A DNA stretch of 64,000 nt, taken from an uncultured Eubacteriales bacterium. Lineage in GTDB: Bacteria; Bacillota; Clostridia; Peptostreptococcales; Anaerovoracaceae. The translations under genes were made by a program, and so were the position numbers. The notes under the pieces were generated by a model. The model was not told where the DNA came from and did no database searches. It saw nothing but the letters and a program-made list of their open reading frames with translations. The stretch spans positions 7,866 through 71,865 of the forward strand of contig CAJTYS010000021.1 of assembly GCA_910583765.1 (NCBI GenBank). Direction: 5' to 3'. This document shows positions 26,180-35,186 of the stretch, piece by piece; the stretch's first letter is position 1; each line of letters opens with the position of its first letter.

Positions 26180-27919
26180 CTATTGGAGTTCTTCATAATA
26201 GGAATAAGTGGCTTTTCCCTTTCGCTTGCTTTCATAAAGGGCAGCGTCTGCCTGCCTCAGGCTTTCGTCATAGGAAAAATGCTTGCCATTGACAAAAGTG
26301 ATACCCACGCTGCAGCTAAAAGGCAGTCCATCTGGTTCATAAGACGGATCCCTCAAAGTTTCCAGCAAGTTTTCGATCCGCCGGCCAACGAGTTTCTTGC
26401 TGTCAATGCCCTTGAGGAACACCACGAACTCATCGCCGCCCAGACGCCCAATGATATCCCGCTTTCTAAAGGTGGACTCCAAAACTCTTGCCAAGCGTTT
26501 CAATACCGCGTCACCCTTCAAATGCCCATACTTGTCATTGACCGATTTGAAATCATCCAAATCCAACATCAGCAATGCGCCGCGAGGCGGTTTCGCGTCC
26601 AAGTTCTGTGTCACGTCCACGCTCTGCATGTAGCGGGTCACATGATAAGCAAAGAACTTTCGATTATAAAGATTCGTAAGGGGATCCCTGCTGGCAGCCA
26701 CTGCCTGAGCCAGTTCCCGTTTCTTTTCAGAGTCAATGTCCTTGAGCAAGATCAAAGCGTACATGTTCTCCAAGACTTGTTCCTGGAACACATGGATCAT
26801 CATCTCCACCCATCGCATTTCCCCATCAATCAAGTACCGCAAGCTGAATTTTTTTGCGGCGATCCCTTTATGATACATGTCCTTGATGGCCTTCAGGGTG
26901 CATTGTTCCCTGTAAACTTCATAATCCTCTGCCAGCACTCGGCCTTTATGGAAATCCATGATTTGATCAAAGACTTCTCCCCGCTCAATGCACTTTTTCA
27001 GATCTGATTTCCAGAGTCCTCCCGCGCTTTTCAGCTGCCTGCTCTCCACATCCAACTCCGCGTATGCCACTGTGTCAGAAAGTATGGCCTTATAAAAGCT
27101 CTCTTTTCTCATGTATTCCAGCTCTAGGGCCCGCTGCTGATTGGCTGGCTCTAACAAAACCAGCACAGTGTGAATCTTCTGTTTTTCTTTTCCCAGGTAT
27201 CGCGTCTTGACCCTGAACCATTCATAAGTGCCCTGCTTTGACTTGAGGAGCATTTCCTCATCATTGACTTCTTTTTTGCCCTCAATGTCTCGAAACATGG
27301 CGTAGAAATCTTTCACAAAGTGAGGATGCACCATTTCCTGCTGAATCCAGCAGTCTGGAAAGTCCTTCTCCTTGTTCGCGTCTCCATAAAGGGATTCCCG
27401 TCCAGTATGGAAATAAATCGACTGTTTTTTCCGATTGTACTCAAAAATTTCGCTTTCTGACCCTACTGGCAAAAAACGCGGTTTGTACATATTGCTGATG
27501 ATCCTGTGGTCGCCTTTCAGACAGATTTTTCCGTCCTTGTCCTCTGCCCGTATCCCTAACCAGCGCACCATGATATCCCCTTCATCAGGATGAGTCCATG
27601 TGTACTCCAATTGAGTCAGCCGGCCGGAGCGGATCATGTTTTCCAATCCCAGATTCACGTAATGATAATAGCCTTCATTAATGGCATGATACCAATATTT
27701 AAAGCACTTCTGGGGCGAAAGCGTCTCTTTCAGCCCCAAACTCGCCTGCAGCTGCCTGCTCATGAACATCTCATATTTTTCAGCTTTTTTATCAATACGG
27801 ATGACCCAAAGCCCCAGCTTGATGGTTTCTAAAATATCTTGTCCCCACTGGCCTAACTGCTTGTCAAGGCTGCCCTCGATTTCATGAGGGTCCATGCGGT
27901 ATCCTTCTTTATCCTTCAT
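26180..27919 (-). CDS. Diguanylate cyclase with PAS-like sensory region (GGDEF)
   Basis: The product is 579 residues with no membrane segment. The first ~400 residues contain PAS-like units, including EYTWTHPDEGDIMVRWLGI and YEWFRVKTRYLGKEKQKIH. The GGDEF domain follows (about 410-575), with the active-site GGDEF at 494-498. An RxxD inhibitory site (RKRD, 485-488) lies the usual five residues upstream, so product feedback is expected. It makes cyclic di-GMP, which commonly controls pili, adhesins and biofilm. AGGAG lies 8 bases before the ATG, and the gene begins 28 bases after the hybrid histidine kinase, so they form an operon. Confidence 0.92.
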   Translation of the reverse strand: MKDKEGYRMDPHEIEGSLDKQLGQWGQDILETIKLGLWVIRIDKKAEKYEMFMSRQLQASLGLKETLSPQKCFKYWYHAINEGYYHYVNLGLENMIRSGRLTQLEYTWTHPDEGDIMVRWLGIRAEDKDGKICLKGDHRIISNMYKPRFLPVGSESEIFEYNRKKQSIYFHTGRESLYGDANKEKDFPDCWIQQEMVHPHFVKDFYAMFRDIEGKKEVNDEEMLLKSKQGTYEWFRVKTRYLGKEKQKIHTVLVLLEPANQQRALELEYMRKESFYKAILSDTVAYAELDVESRQLKSAGGLWKSDLKKCIERGEVFDQIMDFHKGRVLAEDYEVYREQCTLKAIKDMYHKGIAAKKFSLRYLIDGEMRWVEMMIHVFQEQVLENMYALILLKDIDSEKKRELAQAVAASRDPLTNLYNRKFFAYHVTRYMQSVDVTQNLDAKPPRGALLMLDLDDFKSVNDKYGHLKGDAVLKRLARVLESTFRKRDIIGRLGGDEFVVFLKGIDSKKLVGRRIENLLETLRDPSYEPDGLPFSCSVGITFVNGKHFSYDESLRQADAALYESKRKGKATYSYYEELQ

Positions 27920-27947
27920 GGTCAGTCTCCTTCGGCTATGATCTGAA

Positions 27948-30491
27948 CTATTTCAAGTATTGCTCTAAGATCTGCATTAAACGCCCGATGTCGATTGGTT
28001 TCGCGATATGCTCGTTCATGCCGGATTCCAGGCTGTGCTGGATATCTTCCGAGAACGCGTCCGCAGTCATGGCGATGATCGGCAGATTCGTGTCTTCACG
28101 TTCTCCTGCCCGAATCAATTCAGCCGCTTCATATCCATTCATGATCGGCATGCGAATATCCATCAAGATCACATCATAAAATCCAATCTCTGACGCATTG
28201 AACTTTTCTACGCATTCCTTTCCGTTTTCTGCTCGTTCCAGCTCAAAGCCTACGTCTGACAAAATCTCTTTAGCGATTTCCCAATTCAAATCATTGTCTT
28301 CTGCCAGGAGAATACGCTTGCCCACAAAGAATTGTTTTTCCTGCTCGTCTTCCTGTTCTCCTTCATCCTCCTTCAATATATAGGCGCTGAGTCCCAAGTA
28401 TAAATTGGATTTGAACAATGGTTTGGCAATAAAGCCCTGCACGCCCACAGTCTTTGCCTCATCTTCAATGTCAGTCCAGTCATATGCGGAAATGATCAAA
28501 ATCGGCACATCCTCGCCCAGATGCTTTCGCAGCCCCTGCGCTGTGTCCATTCCGTCCATGTCCGGCATCTTCCAATCCAGAAGCACGATTTGATAATCAT
28601 CACCGTTTTCGTGCTGCTCAGCAGCCATGTCAATGGCTTTCTGACCGCTGGAAGCCCAATCAGCGCTGACCCCGATTTCCTTTAAAGAAGACACTGCGCT
28701 GCGGCACAGATCTTCGTCATCATCTACTACCAGCAGCTTCCATGGCGGAAGAACCATGTCCATATCCTTTACTTCCGCTTTTTCAAAGTCAAGCACAATG
28801 TGGAATTCTGTTCCTTCGTCTGGCTGGCTCTGCAGTTCAATGGTTCCGTCCATCATGTCCACAATGGCCTTTGTGATGGCCATTCCCAGACCGGTTCCTT
28901 CTGTTTTATTGACTTGGTTCTTTTGTTCTCTGACGAATTTATCAAAAATAGTTTTCTGGAATTCAGGACTCATTCCAATTCCATTATCCTTGACCTTGAA
29001 ATGGCATCGTACATAGTCCGCGCCCTTTGGAGAGTTTTCCTGCTCCAAGTACACATTGATGATGCCGCCTTCTGGTGTGAATTTGATAGCATTGGATAAA
29101 AGATTGAGCAGCACCTGATTCAGCCGCACGCTATCGCAGTAAACATCTTCGGTCTGGATGTTTTGAATGAAAATATCAAAGTTCTGATCTTTCTCCTTGA
29201 CCTGCGGCTGCGCGATGTTCACGATGCTGTTCATGGTTTCACGAAGAGAAACCATATGTACATTCAGAGATAACTTTCCACTCTCGATCTTTGACATATC
29301 CAGCACATCGTTAATCAGCCCCAGCAGATGTTTGCTGGACAAGGCGATCTTGGCCAGACAATTTGTCACTCTAGCCGTGTCTTGGATGTTTGCCTGCGCA
29401 ATGGCTGTCATGCCCACGATCCCGTTCATCGGAGTCCGAATGTCATGGCTCATGCTGGACAGGAATTCGCTCTTGGCTTGATTCGCCCTGGCAGCTTCCC
29501 GTTCCGCGTGATACAAATCTCTCAATTGTCTCTGAGAGATCCGATAATACCAGATAAACACGATCAGAATGCCGGCGAGCATGATCATGCCCGCAGTGAT
29601 CATATTTTGCTGGCGCTTATCATTTAGAAAACTAACCGCGTCATCTAAAGTCCCAGATGACATGACAGAAAGCAGATACCACTTGCTGGAATTCATTCTA
29701 GAACAAAAGATGTGCTTGTGCTCCCCATTGATCATGACACAGGCGCTGTAAGACTCCTCTGCGTCCATGGCAGCCTTTAATTCCTGCACGTATTGCTCTG
29801 GCGTCTTTCCATTATGCTTTGAAAAGACCGCCCGAATACGGTCAAAATAGGTTTCCCGAAACGCTTCGCCGCTGCGGATGATAAACGCGCCATCACTGCT
29901 GATGATATGGGAAACTAAAACAGCGTCCGCTTCATCTAAACGCAAAGTCTGTTCCAAAAAATCCACCGGCATCCCCACTACCAGCACATCACTGGTGCCG
30001 CCAGTCGCCATTGGGTATTCTGCCCTGACCGCGAGCAAAACCATCTTCTCGCCATTATCATCTATGCCGCTGCTTACTTTCAGATCATCATTTCGCAGCA
30101 TCTCCAAAAACTCATCATAATCTGAGAAAGTGACCTGGCCTCCATAGATCACCTCTGTCATCCCATCTTCATCGCAAAGCGCCATATATGAAAATTCCCT
30201 GACTCTGCCAGCAAGCCGCAATTCTTCACGCAGCTCGTCTTTGCCAGACAGTTTTTCTTCCTGGATTCGAGCCACGACTCCCTCTGCCTGCAGCAACCGC
30301 ATGTCAATGATCGCCTCAAATTTTTTCTGCAGCTGATCGTTCATGCCTTCCATGTATGTCTCACTCACCTTGTTGAGGGTCGCTTCGCTCTGGTCCTGCA
30401 TTGTGCTCGCTAACCATGTGAAAACAATGACACCTAGCAGAATCATGCCAATCGCACTGATCAGTAGAAATCGTTTTGTTGTTCTTGCCAT
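27948..30491 (-). CDS. Hybrid sensor histidine kinase with two receiver domains
   Basis: The product is 847 residues. TM1 (about 9-29), a large extracytoplasmic sensor (30-295, Cache-like) and TM2 (298-317) lead to HisKA with H349 in SSMSHDIRTPMN. The HATPase carries LLNLLSNAIKFTPEG, KDNGIGMSPEF and GTGLGMAIT. Receiver 1 (584-705) has Asp639 in LLDWKMP; receiver 2 (725-847) has Asp778 in LMDIRMP. No Hpt domain is present, so a separate phosphotransfer step may exist. It is followed at 28 bases by a diguanylate cyclase, suggesting that this kinase modulates cyclic di-GMP output. The ligand is unknown. Confidence 0.92.
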   Translation of the reverse strand: MARTTKRFLLISAIGMILLGVIVFTWLASTMQDQSEATLNKVSETYMEGMNDQLQKKFEAIIDMRLLQAEGVVARIQEEKLSGKDELREELRLAGRVREFSYMALCDEDGMTEVIYGGQVTFSDYDEFLEMLRNDDLKVSSGIDDNGEKMVLLAVRAEYPMATGGTSDVLVVGMPVDFLEQTLRLDEADAVLVSHIISSDGAFIIRSGEAFRETYFDRIRAVFSKHNGKTPEQYVQELKAAMDAEESYSACVMINGEHKHIFCSRMNSSKWYLLSVMSSGTLDDAVSFLNDKRQQNMITAGMIMLAGILIVFIWYYRISQRQLRDLYHAEREAARANQAKSEFLSSMSHDIRTPMNGIVGMTAIAQANIQDTARVTNCLAKIALSSKHLLGLINDVLDMSKIESGKLSLNVHMVSLRETMNSIVNIAQPQVKEKDQNFDIFIQNIQTEDVYCDSVRLNQVLLNLLSNAIKFTPEGGIINVYLEQENSPKGADYVRCHFKVKDNGIGMSPEFQKTIFDKFVREQKNQVNKTEGTGLGMAITKAIVDMMDGTIELQSQPDEGTEFHIVLDFEKAEVKDMDMVLPPWKLLVVDDDEDLCRSAVSSLKEIGVSADWASSGQKAIDMAAEQHENGDDYQIVLLDWKMPDMDGMDTAQGLRKHLGEDVPILIISAYDWTDIEDEAKTVGVQGFIAKPLFKSNLYLGLSAYILKEDEGEQEDEQEKQFFVGKRILLAEDNDLNWEIAKEILSDVGFELERAENGKECVEKFNASEIGFYDVILMDIRMPIMNGYEAAELIRAGEREDTNLPIIAMTADAFSEDIQHSLESGMNEHIAKPIDIGRLMQILEQYLK

Positions 30492-30804
30492 TCTAATAGT
30501 TCTCCTTCGTTATATCCAGGTTTTTCCGCTTTTCTGTCATCCCTGCGATCCTATGCGCGCCCATGTCATAGGAGACATGATACGTGCCATTGAACAGTTC
30601 AGCGCTTTTAAAAACATACTTTGATTATACCCAAAAAATCCGAGAGAGTCAAACAGTTTGGACAAGGCAGCCAGCCACTTCGACAAAAATCACTGTCAAC
30701 ATCGGACTCAAGGCCCCAAAGAGCCAAAGCCGCGAATTCTATTGATAGCATTTCCATGATTCTCAGGCTTTCTCTTTCACCTCCCAGCGTCTCATCATCC
30801 ATCT
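30492..30804 (-). other. Promoter and leader region of the hybrid kinase operon (no gene)
   Basis: This 313-base gap holds the kinase promoter (30624-30652) and a leader of about 125 bases. A 64-codon open frame on the minus strand (30608-30802) lacks a ribosome binding site and overlaps that promoter, so I do not call it. I see no clear terminator for the M15 peptidase gene in it. Confidence 0.5.
30624..30652 (-). promoter_or_regulatory. Promoter of the hybrid kinase-diguanylate cyclase operon
   Basis: Minus strand: -35 TTGACT (30652-30647), 17-base spacer, consensus -10 TATAAT (30629-30624). The start codon of the kinase lies about 125 bases downstream of the predicted transcription start. 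Confidence 0.75.
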
Positions 30805-31731
30805 TTAGTTCATCTCAAAATGCTGATAATCTTTGATCCGTTTCCAATCGCCGCCCCATTCAAAGCCGTGCTCCATGAACAGTTGGTAAATGAAATCGTT
30901 TTTATGGATCATCCACTTTTTATATTTTCCGCTGCACTTTCTCACATCCCGCTGGGCATAAACGCTGCCATTTTTCGGATCAATAAAGCTTCCTGCTACA
31001 TAAGGATTGATCCTTGGGTTAACATCAATGGCCATGCCGTAAGCATGACGGGAAAGGGTTTTGGTTCCGGCAATTGTTCTGTAATTGAAAGCTGACGTGT
31101 TATTGGCTTTCATGGAACGTCCATCGTCCGCGCCATACTTGTCGATGAGAGAAACCTCTTCCAAAGGGTATTTGTTCTGAAAAAGCTCGTAGAAAATTTC
31201 CACCACGTCCTGGGCGATCTTTCGATTGACGATCAGTTCTCCAGCTTTGATGTTTCCATGGAAATCATAATGGTTTACCCTGACGTACCGCAGCTGATCC
31301 AAATTGATATGCTTGTTCTTTTTGTAGGATTTTCCTTGGATCCGTTTTTTTACAGGGTTGGTGATCTTGTGATAGGAAAATCCATCTTGGTATTCCACAT
31401 GGGCAGGATAAACCTTCAGCGTCTTTTTCTTGACCCGCTGTTTTCCCTTGTACAAATTCACCTGGACTTTTGTTCCTGCCTTTTGCCTGGGGATCTTCAC
31501 CGTGAACCCGCCGCCGCGTTTTGTCTTTGCCTGATACTGAATGCCGCCCAGCCTAACCTTTACCACCGTTCCTTTTGCTGCGGTCCCTTTTACTGCCGCG
31601 GAATCCGTGTACAGGCCTTGAACCGACAGTTTGTAGCTCTTCGCCATTGCCTGGGCGGGCACGCAGCAGGTCAAGGCCACAGCCGCGCAGAGCAATGCTG
31701 TGAATAATTTTTTGAATCCTTTATGCTTCAT
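30805..31731 (-). CDS. Secreted M15-family D-Ala-D-Ala carboxypeptidase-like protein
   Basis: With the ATG at 31731 the product is 308 residues and starts with a clear signal peptide (MKHKGFKKLFTALLCAAVAL ... AQA). A Lys-rich beta domain (about 30-110) follows, then a peptidase M15 (VanY-like) catalytic domain. Zinc-ligand motifs are visible as SRHAYGMAIDVNP (His and Asp) and YQHFEMN (His) at the extreme C-terminus. It probably trims peptidoglycan stem peptides outside the cell. AAGGAG lies 13 bases upstream, a long spacing. The in-frame extension to 31797 would spoil the signal peptide, so I reject it. Confidence 0.85.
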   Translation of the reverse strand: MKHKGFKKLFTALLCAAVALTCCVPAQAMAKSYKLSVQGLYTDSAAVKGTAAKGTVVKVRLGGIQYQAKTKRGGGFTVKIPRQKAGTKVQVNLYKGKQRVKKKTLKVYPAHVEYQDGFSYHKITNPVKKRIQGKSYKKNKHINLDQLRYVRVNHYDFHGNIKAGELIVNRKIAQDVVEIFYELFQNKYPLEEVSLIDKYGADDGRSMKANNTSAFNYRTIAGTKTLSRHAYGMAIDVNPRINPYVAGSFIDPKNGSVYAQRDVRKCSGKYKKWMIHKNDFIYQLFMEHGFEWGGDWKRIKDYQHFEMN

Positions 31732-31926
31732 GATTTTATGTCTCTCCTTTTCTCTAAACTGATCGCTGCTCAGGATTGAGCCGCAGATGCTTTTCACGCC
31801 CGCATTGTTTTGGTCAATGGAGCATTCTCATTATATCCCAATTTATATGGCCTAGCAATCATGGATATCACAAAACTTCGTTCATCCATAGGGTCTGTGA
31901 TCGTGCCCGTTTTTGATAAACAAATC

Positions 31927-31958
31927 GATCCGCCCCAGCGTGCGGCCAGAGGCGGATC
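31927..31958 (-). terminator. Candidate terminator after the esterase gene
   Basis: Arms GATCCGCC (31927-31934) and GGCGGATC (31951-31958) with a 16-base loop. On the minus strand it is followed by GATTTGTTTATC, a modest T-rich tail. Confidence 0.5.
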
Positions 31959-31983
31959 AACTGCTCATGATCGGAATTTCTAT

Positions 31984-33621
31984 TTATTTTTCTTCTGGAA
32001 TCTTCACATCGAACATTGGCCGCAGATAGTTTCTGCCTTCCGGCATTGGATCACTCACGACCTTCCATGGGGAATCATCGATCACCATGGTATGACGATC
32101 CTTTTGGTGGAACTTCGGCCATTCTGTTTCTCCCTCTATCGTCGGATTTCCCTTTGCGGCAAATGCTGCCCAAGCAGCCTGCACCTTTAAAGACAATGCT
32201 CTTGGCAAATCATCCCCAGCCGTTCTTTTGGCTGTCACGCTATCAAAGGTGCCAAACACAAATGGCAATTCCACCGCATGGGCCGCGCCTAATCCTTCTA
32301 CTTGGGATTTCCAGGCCCATTGATACATGTACACGTCATTGTAAGCGGCCTGGATCTCCGCAAATATCAGAGACGGCTGTCTGATTTCATATTCACTGCA
32401 AAAATCCGTGTATTTCTGCGGATCCTCTTTCTTTGCTTCGATATATGCGTCCGCGTATTTCTTATTTTTGCTGAAATCCCTGCCTAATGTGGTGCCTCCC
32501 TGATATTCTTCTTCCAGGCTTTTCTCCAAATTCGGATCATACAGCTTGAAATAATTGATTTCATCTGCGTTTGTTCCGATTAAAATCGAGACATCTTTCC
32601 CATTTCCTTTACTGATATTTCCATATACGTCATAAGGCACCGCATAGCCATCAGGCACGCATCCCCATGTTGTCAGATCCAAATCATCACCTAGATGATC
32701 AGCCAATTGATCCGCGTAGCTTTGGACTTCTTCTGCGGAAAGTTCCAACAATCCCTGCATGTCCTTTTTCCCTGTGGTCTCAAGGAATTTCTTTGCCACA
32801 TACTGGCTCTGTTTGATTCGATCGACTTTTTTATCCCCTACGTGTTTGATGCTTGCGTTGCCCCCGCTTTCTATGATTGCTTTCTGAAACAAGCCCTTGG
32901 ATAAATCGGAAGACATCAGCCGCATGATAGAAGAAGCACCTGCGGATTCACCAAATACCGTGATATTATCAGGGTCCCCGCCAAAGCTCGCGATGTTTTC
33001 TTTCACCCATTTTAGCCCTGCGATTTGATCCAGCAATCCCAGGTTCCTACTGTGCTCATATTCCTTTCCACCGATCTCCGACAAATCTAAAAATCCAAAA
33101 GGTCCTAACCGGTAGTTGATGGATACCATGACCACATCATTGTTTTCCACGAAATTTTCTCCATGATAAAGGGGGTCAGCGGTCCCACCGCTTACGTATC
33201 CGCCGCCATAGATATACACCATCGTAGGTTTTTTCCCGCTGGTGTCCCTTGTCCAAATGTTCGCGGTCAGGCAGTCCTCGCCTTGTTTGGTGGCCGAAGC
33301 TTGTTCAAATTCATCGCTCACTTGTATTGGCGTGTTTCCATATTCGTGGCATTTCAGCAAGTCATCGCTTTGTTCCAGCGGCTCTGCCTCTTTCCATCTT
33401 AAGTCTCCAGTAGGTTGTTTCGCGTATGGCACGCCTAAAAAGGATAGAACGCCGCTATTCTGAACCGTTCCTTCATATTGGCCATATGGCGTAGTCACCA
33501 CATTTACGGTTTCTGCTGCTTTGTTGGCCTTTTCTCCGCAGCCGCTGAAACTTGCTATGATCATAAATGACAAAAGCAGCGCTGCTGTTACTGTAAGTTT
33601 CCGTTTTGATTGTTTCCGCAT
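31984..33621 (-). CDS. Carboxylesterase type B lipoprotein
   Basis: The start at 33621 (MRKQSKRKLTVTAALLLSFM) follows GGGAGGTAAGAAT; the product is 545 residues. The N-terminus is a lipoprotein signal with lipobox SFSGC (lipidated Cys about 28). The catalytic triad of the type-B carboxylesterase/cholinesterase fold is intact: Ser226 in TVFGESAGAS, Glu354 in GTNADEINYF and His448 in GAAHAVELPF, with the oxyanion stretch YIYGGGYVSGG. It is therefore a surface-tethered esterase; the substrate is unknown. A LuxR-type membrane regulator lies 127 bases upstream on the same strand, and may control it. Confidence 0.9.
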   Translation of the reverse strand: MRKQSKRKLTVTAALLLSFMIIASFSGCGEKANKAAETVNVVTTPYGQYEGTVQNSGVLSFLGVPYAKQPTGDLRWKEAEPLEQSDDLLKCHEYGNTPIQVSDEFEQASATKQGEDCLTANIWTRDTSGKKPTMVYIYGGGYVSGGTADPLYHGENFVENNDVVMVSINYRLGPFGFLDLSEIGGKEYEHSRNLGLLDQIAGLKWVKENIASFGGDPDNITVFGESAGASSIMRLMSSDLSKGLFQKAIIESGGNASIKHVGDKKVDRIKQSQYVAKKFLETTGKKDMQGLLELSAEEVQSYADQLADHLGDDLDLTTWGCVPDGYAVPYDVYGNISKGNGKDVSILIGTNADEINYFKLYDPNLEKSLEEEYQGGTTLGRDFSKNKKYADAYIEAKKEDPQKYTDFCSEYEIRQPSLIFAEIQAAYNDVYMYQWAWKSQVEGLGAAHAVELPFVFGTFDSVTAKRTAGDDLPRALSLKVQAAWAAFAAKGNPTIEGETEWPKFHQKDRHTMVIDDSPWKVVSDPMPEGRNYLRPMFDVKIPEEK

Positions 33622-33707
33622 ATTCTTACCTCCCGTCTCATGCATTTGTTTTCAACATTTCAACAACTTACTCACAAATTCATTTTACGGTGATCCGGAA
33701 AAGAAAC

Positions 33708-33753
33708 AATAGCACTTTCAGCACCAAATCGCAAAATGGTTCCAGGTGCTATT
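33708..33753 (-). terminator. Candidate terminator between the LuxR-type regulator and the esterase
   Basis: Arms AATAGCAC (33708-33715) and GTGCTATT (33746-33753) flank a 30-base loop. On the minus strand the hairpin is followed by GTTTCTTTT. It overlaps the stop codon of the regulator. The loop is long, so strength is uncertain. Confidence 0.4.
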
Positions 33754-34717
33754 TCCCTGTTTTTCTCGTTATGAGCAAGGCTAGCTCTGTCCTGCTTTTG
33801 ATCGTTGTCTTTTTGAAAATGTTATTGATATGGCGTTTGACTGTGTAAATGGAAATCACCAAAATCTCAGCGATCTGCGCATTGTTCTTTCCTTCTATCA
33901 TCAGCTGGAGCACTTCTTTTTCCCGTTTTGTCAATGCTTCATGGATGTCGATTTCTTTTGCGATCAATGCTTCCGCGTCCTGATCCGTTTCTTGCTGATC
34001 GTTGGTCTCTAGTTTCCGCCACATTGCTGAATAATTGGATAAAATCATCAATACATTAAAAACAAAATAAATCAAGATCACGGCGTCAAAAGGATAGATG
34101 CTCCATGCCTTTGGGCCGATTATACGGAACACACAATCCAGATCATAGAGAAAGAACCATAAAAAATAGAGGGACATGGAAAGACATATCAGGAAATGTA
34201 AAGCATGCCTGTTTCTGAATGTCATAAAGGACTGCCATGTGAATCCCTGCGCCGCAATGAACATCAGGATTTCCGCTAAAGCTGCCATTGCTTTTCCCAG
34301 GTTACTATCGATCTGCTGCTCCGCATTGTTCAGAGAAAAAACATCCAGAATGAGCCATATGACCGCATAAGCCGCGACTCCCATCAGAAACATGCTCTTC
34401 ACGATTTGTTTTGGTTTCTTGGAACTCAATTCTATCGTATAGCCACCCCAAAGCCATACTAAAACCGCATAAGATAAATCAAATACCACTAATAGCATAT
34501 TGTGGACAGCCTGCTGCAACACAAACAGCCGATTGAAAAACAAGATGAAATTCATGAGGATAAAAAGAAAGAAGGCGCAGTTTAGCCGCAGCATCTGGAT
34601 ATGCAGTTCATCCCTTTGTTTGACCATGGATATTGTGTTGAGCGTAAGATGAACTACACCAGAAAAAAACGACAGGATATAAAAAAACAACATGGCATTC
34701 ACAAATGTACTCGTCAT
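33749..34717 (-). CDS. Membrane-bound LuxR-type (GerE) transcriptional regulator
   Basis: From the ATG at 34717 the product is 322 residues. About seven hydrophobic helices occupy the first 240 residues. A cytoplasmic C-terminal LuxR/GerE helix-turn-helix follows (LTKREKEVLQLMIEGKNNAQIAE ... TVKRHINNIFKK, cited in parts). The ATG at 34744 in frame has no ribosome binding site, whereas GAGG lies about 11 bases before 34717. This 'MASE-like membrane sensor plus LuxR HTH' design suggests direct sensing of a lipophilic or membrane signal. The likely target is the esterase lipoprotein immediately downstream; this is inference from position. Confidence 0.75.
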   Translation of the reverse strand: MTSTFVNAMLFFYILSFFSGVVHLTLNTISMVKQRDELHIQMLRLNCAFFLFILMNFILFFNRLFVLQQAVHNMLLVVFDLSYAVLVWLWGGYTIELSSKKPKQIVKSMFLMGVAAYAVIWLILDVFSLNNAEQQIDSNLGKAMAALAEILMFIAAQGFTWQSFMTFRNRHALHFLICLSMSLYFLWFFLYDLDCVFRIIGPKAWSIYPFDAVILIYFVFNVLMILSNYSAMWRKLETNDQQETDQDAEALIAKEIDIHEALTKREKEVLQLMIEGKNNAQIAEILVISIYTVKRHINNIFKKTTIKSRTELALLITRKTGK

Positions 34718-34964
34718 ATCTGCAACCGCCTCTTTGCGCGTCATCGATTGAATTGCGAAAAAGAGGCCCTCCTTTGTCTCCGTGCGCTAAGTTCTTTTAT
34801 TATATCCTAATTTTCCAGGAACAGCAATCACCATCCCAATTGTCCCGATATGCCTAATATGATTTCAGCGGACCTTTTGGACGCAAAACGTATCCTAAAA
34901 ACGGCGCCAGCTCTGTGTCGCTGGCGCATAATATTCCGATCTTCTTCATAATTCACCAATCGCT

Positions 34965-35186
34965 TTATTTTCTTTCGATCCCTTTTAGTTCATAGCCTGC
35001 GTCTTCGATGGCTGCCTTAAAGGTGTCATCGGAGATTTCCTGCTGGGAACGGACAACCGCGGTCCCCGCGTCCAGATTCACCTCAGCTTCCGCGCCTTCC
35101 AGCCCGTTCAAGGCTTTCGTCACATGGGCTTTGCAGTGCTCACACATCATGCCTTCGATCTTCAGTTCTGTTTCATGTTTTGCCAT
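34965..35186 (-). other. Internal start giving a free CopZ-like copper chaperone (possible)
   Basis: Inside copA, the ATG at 35186 begins a 73-residue CopZ-like unit (MAKHETELKIEGMMCEHC...). It is preceded by AGAAAGGAAGAGAAAACA, which looks like a ribosome binding site about 10 bases before the ATG. The upstream codons (NRKEEKT) are exactly what a former intergenic leader would translate to. The unit may therefore still be made independently as a chaperone as well as in fusion. Confidence 0.45.

Noticed and set aside
30608..30802. 64-codon open frame between the M15 peptidase and hybrid kinase
   Set aside because: No ribosome binding site, overlaps the consensus promoter of the kinase operon, composition not protein-like.
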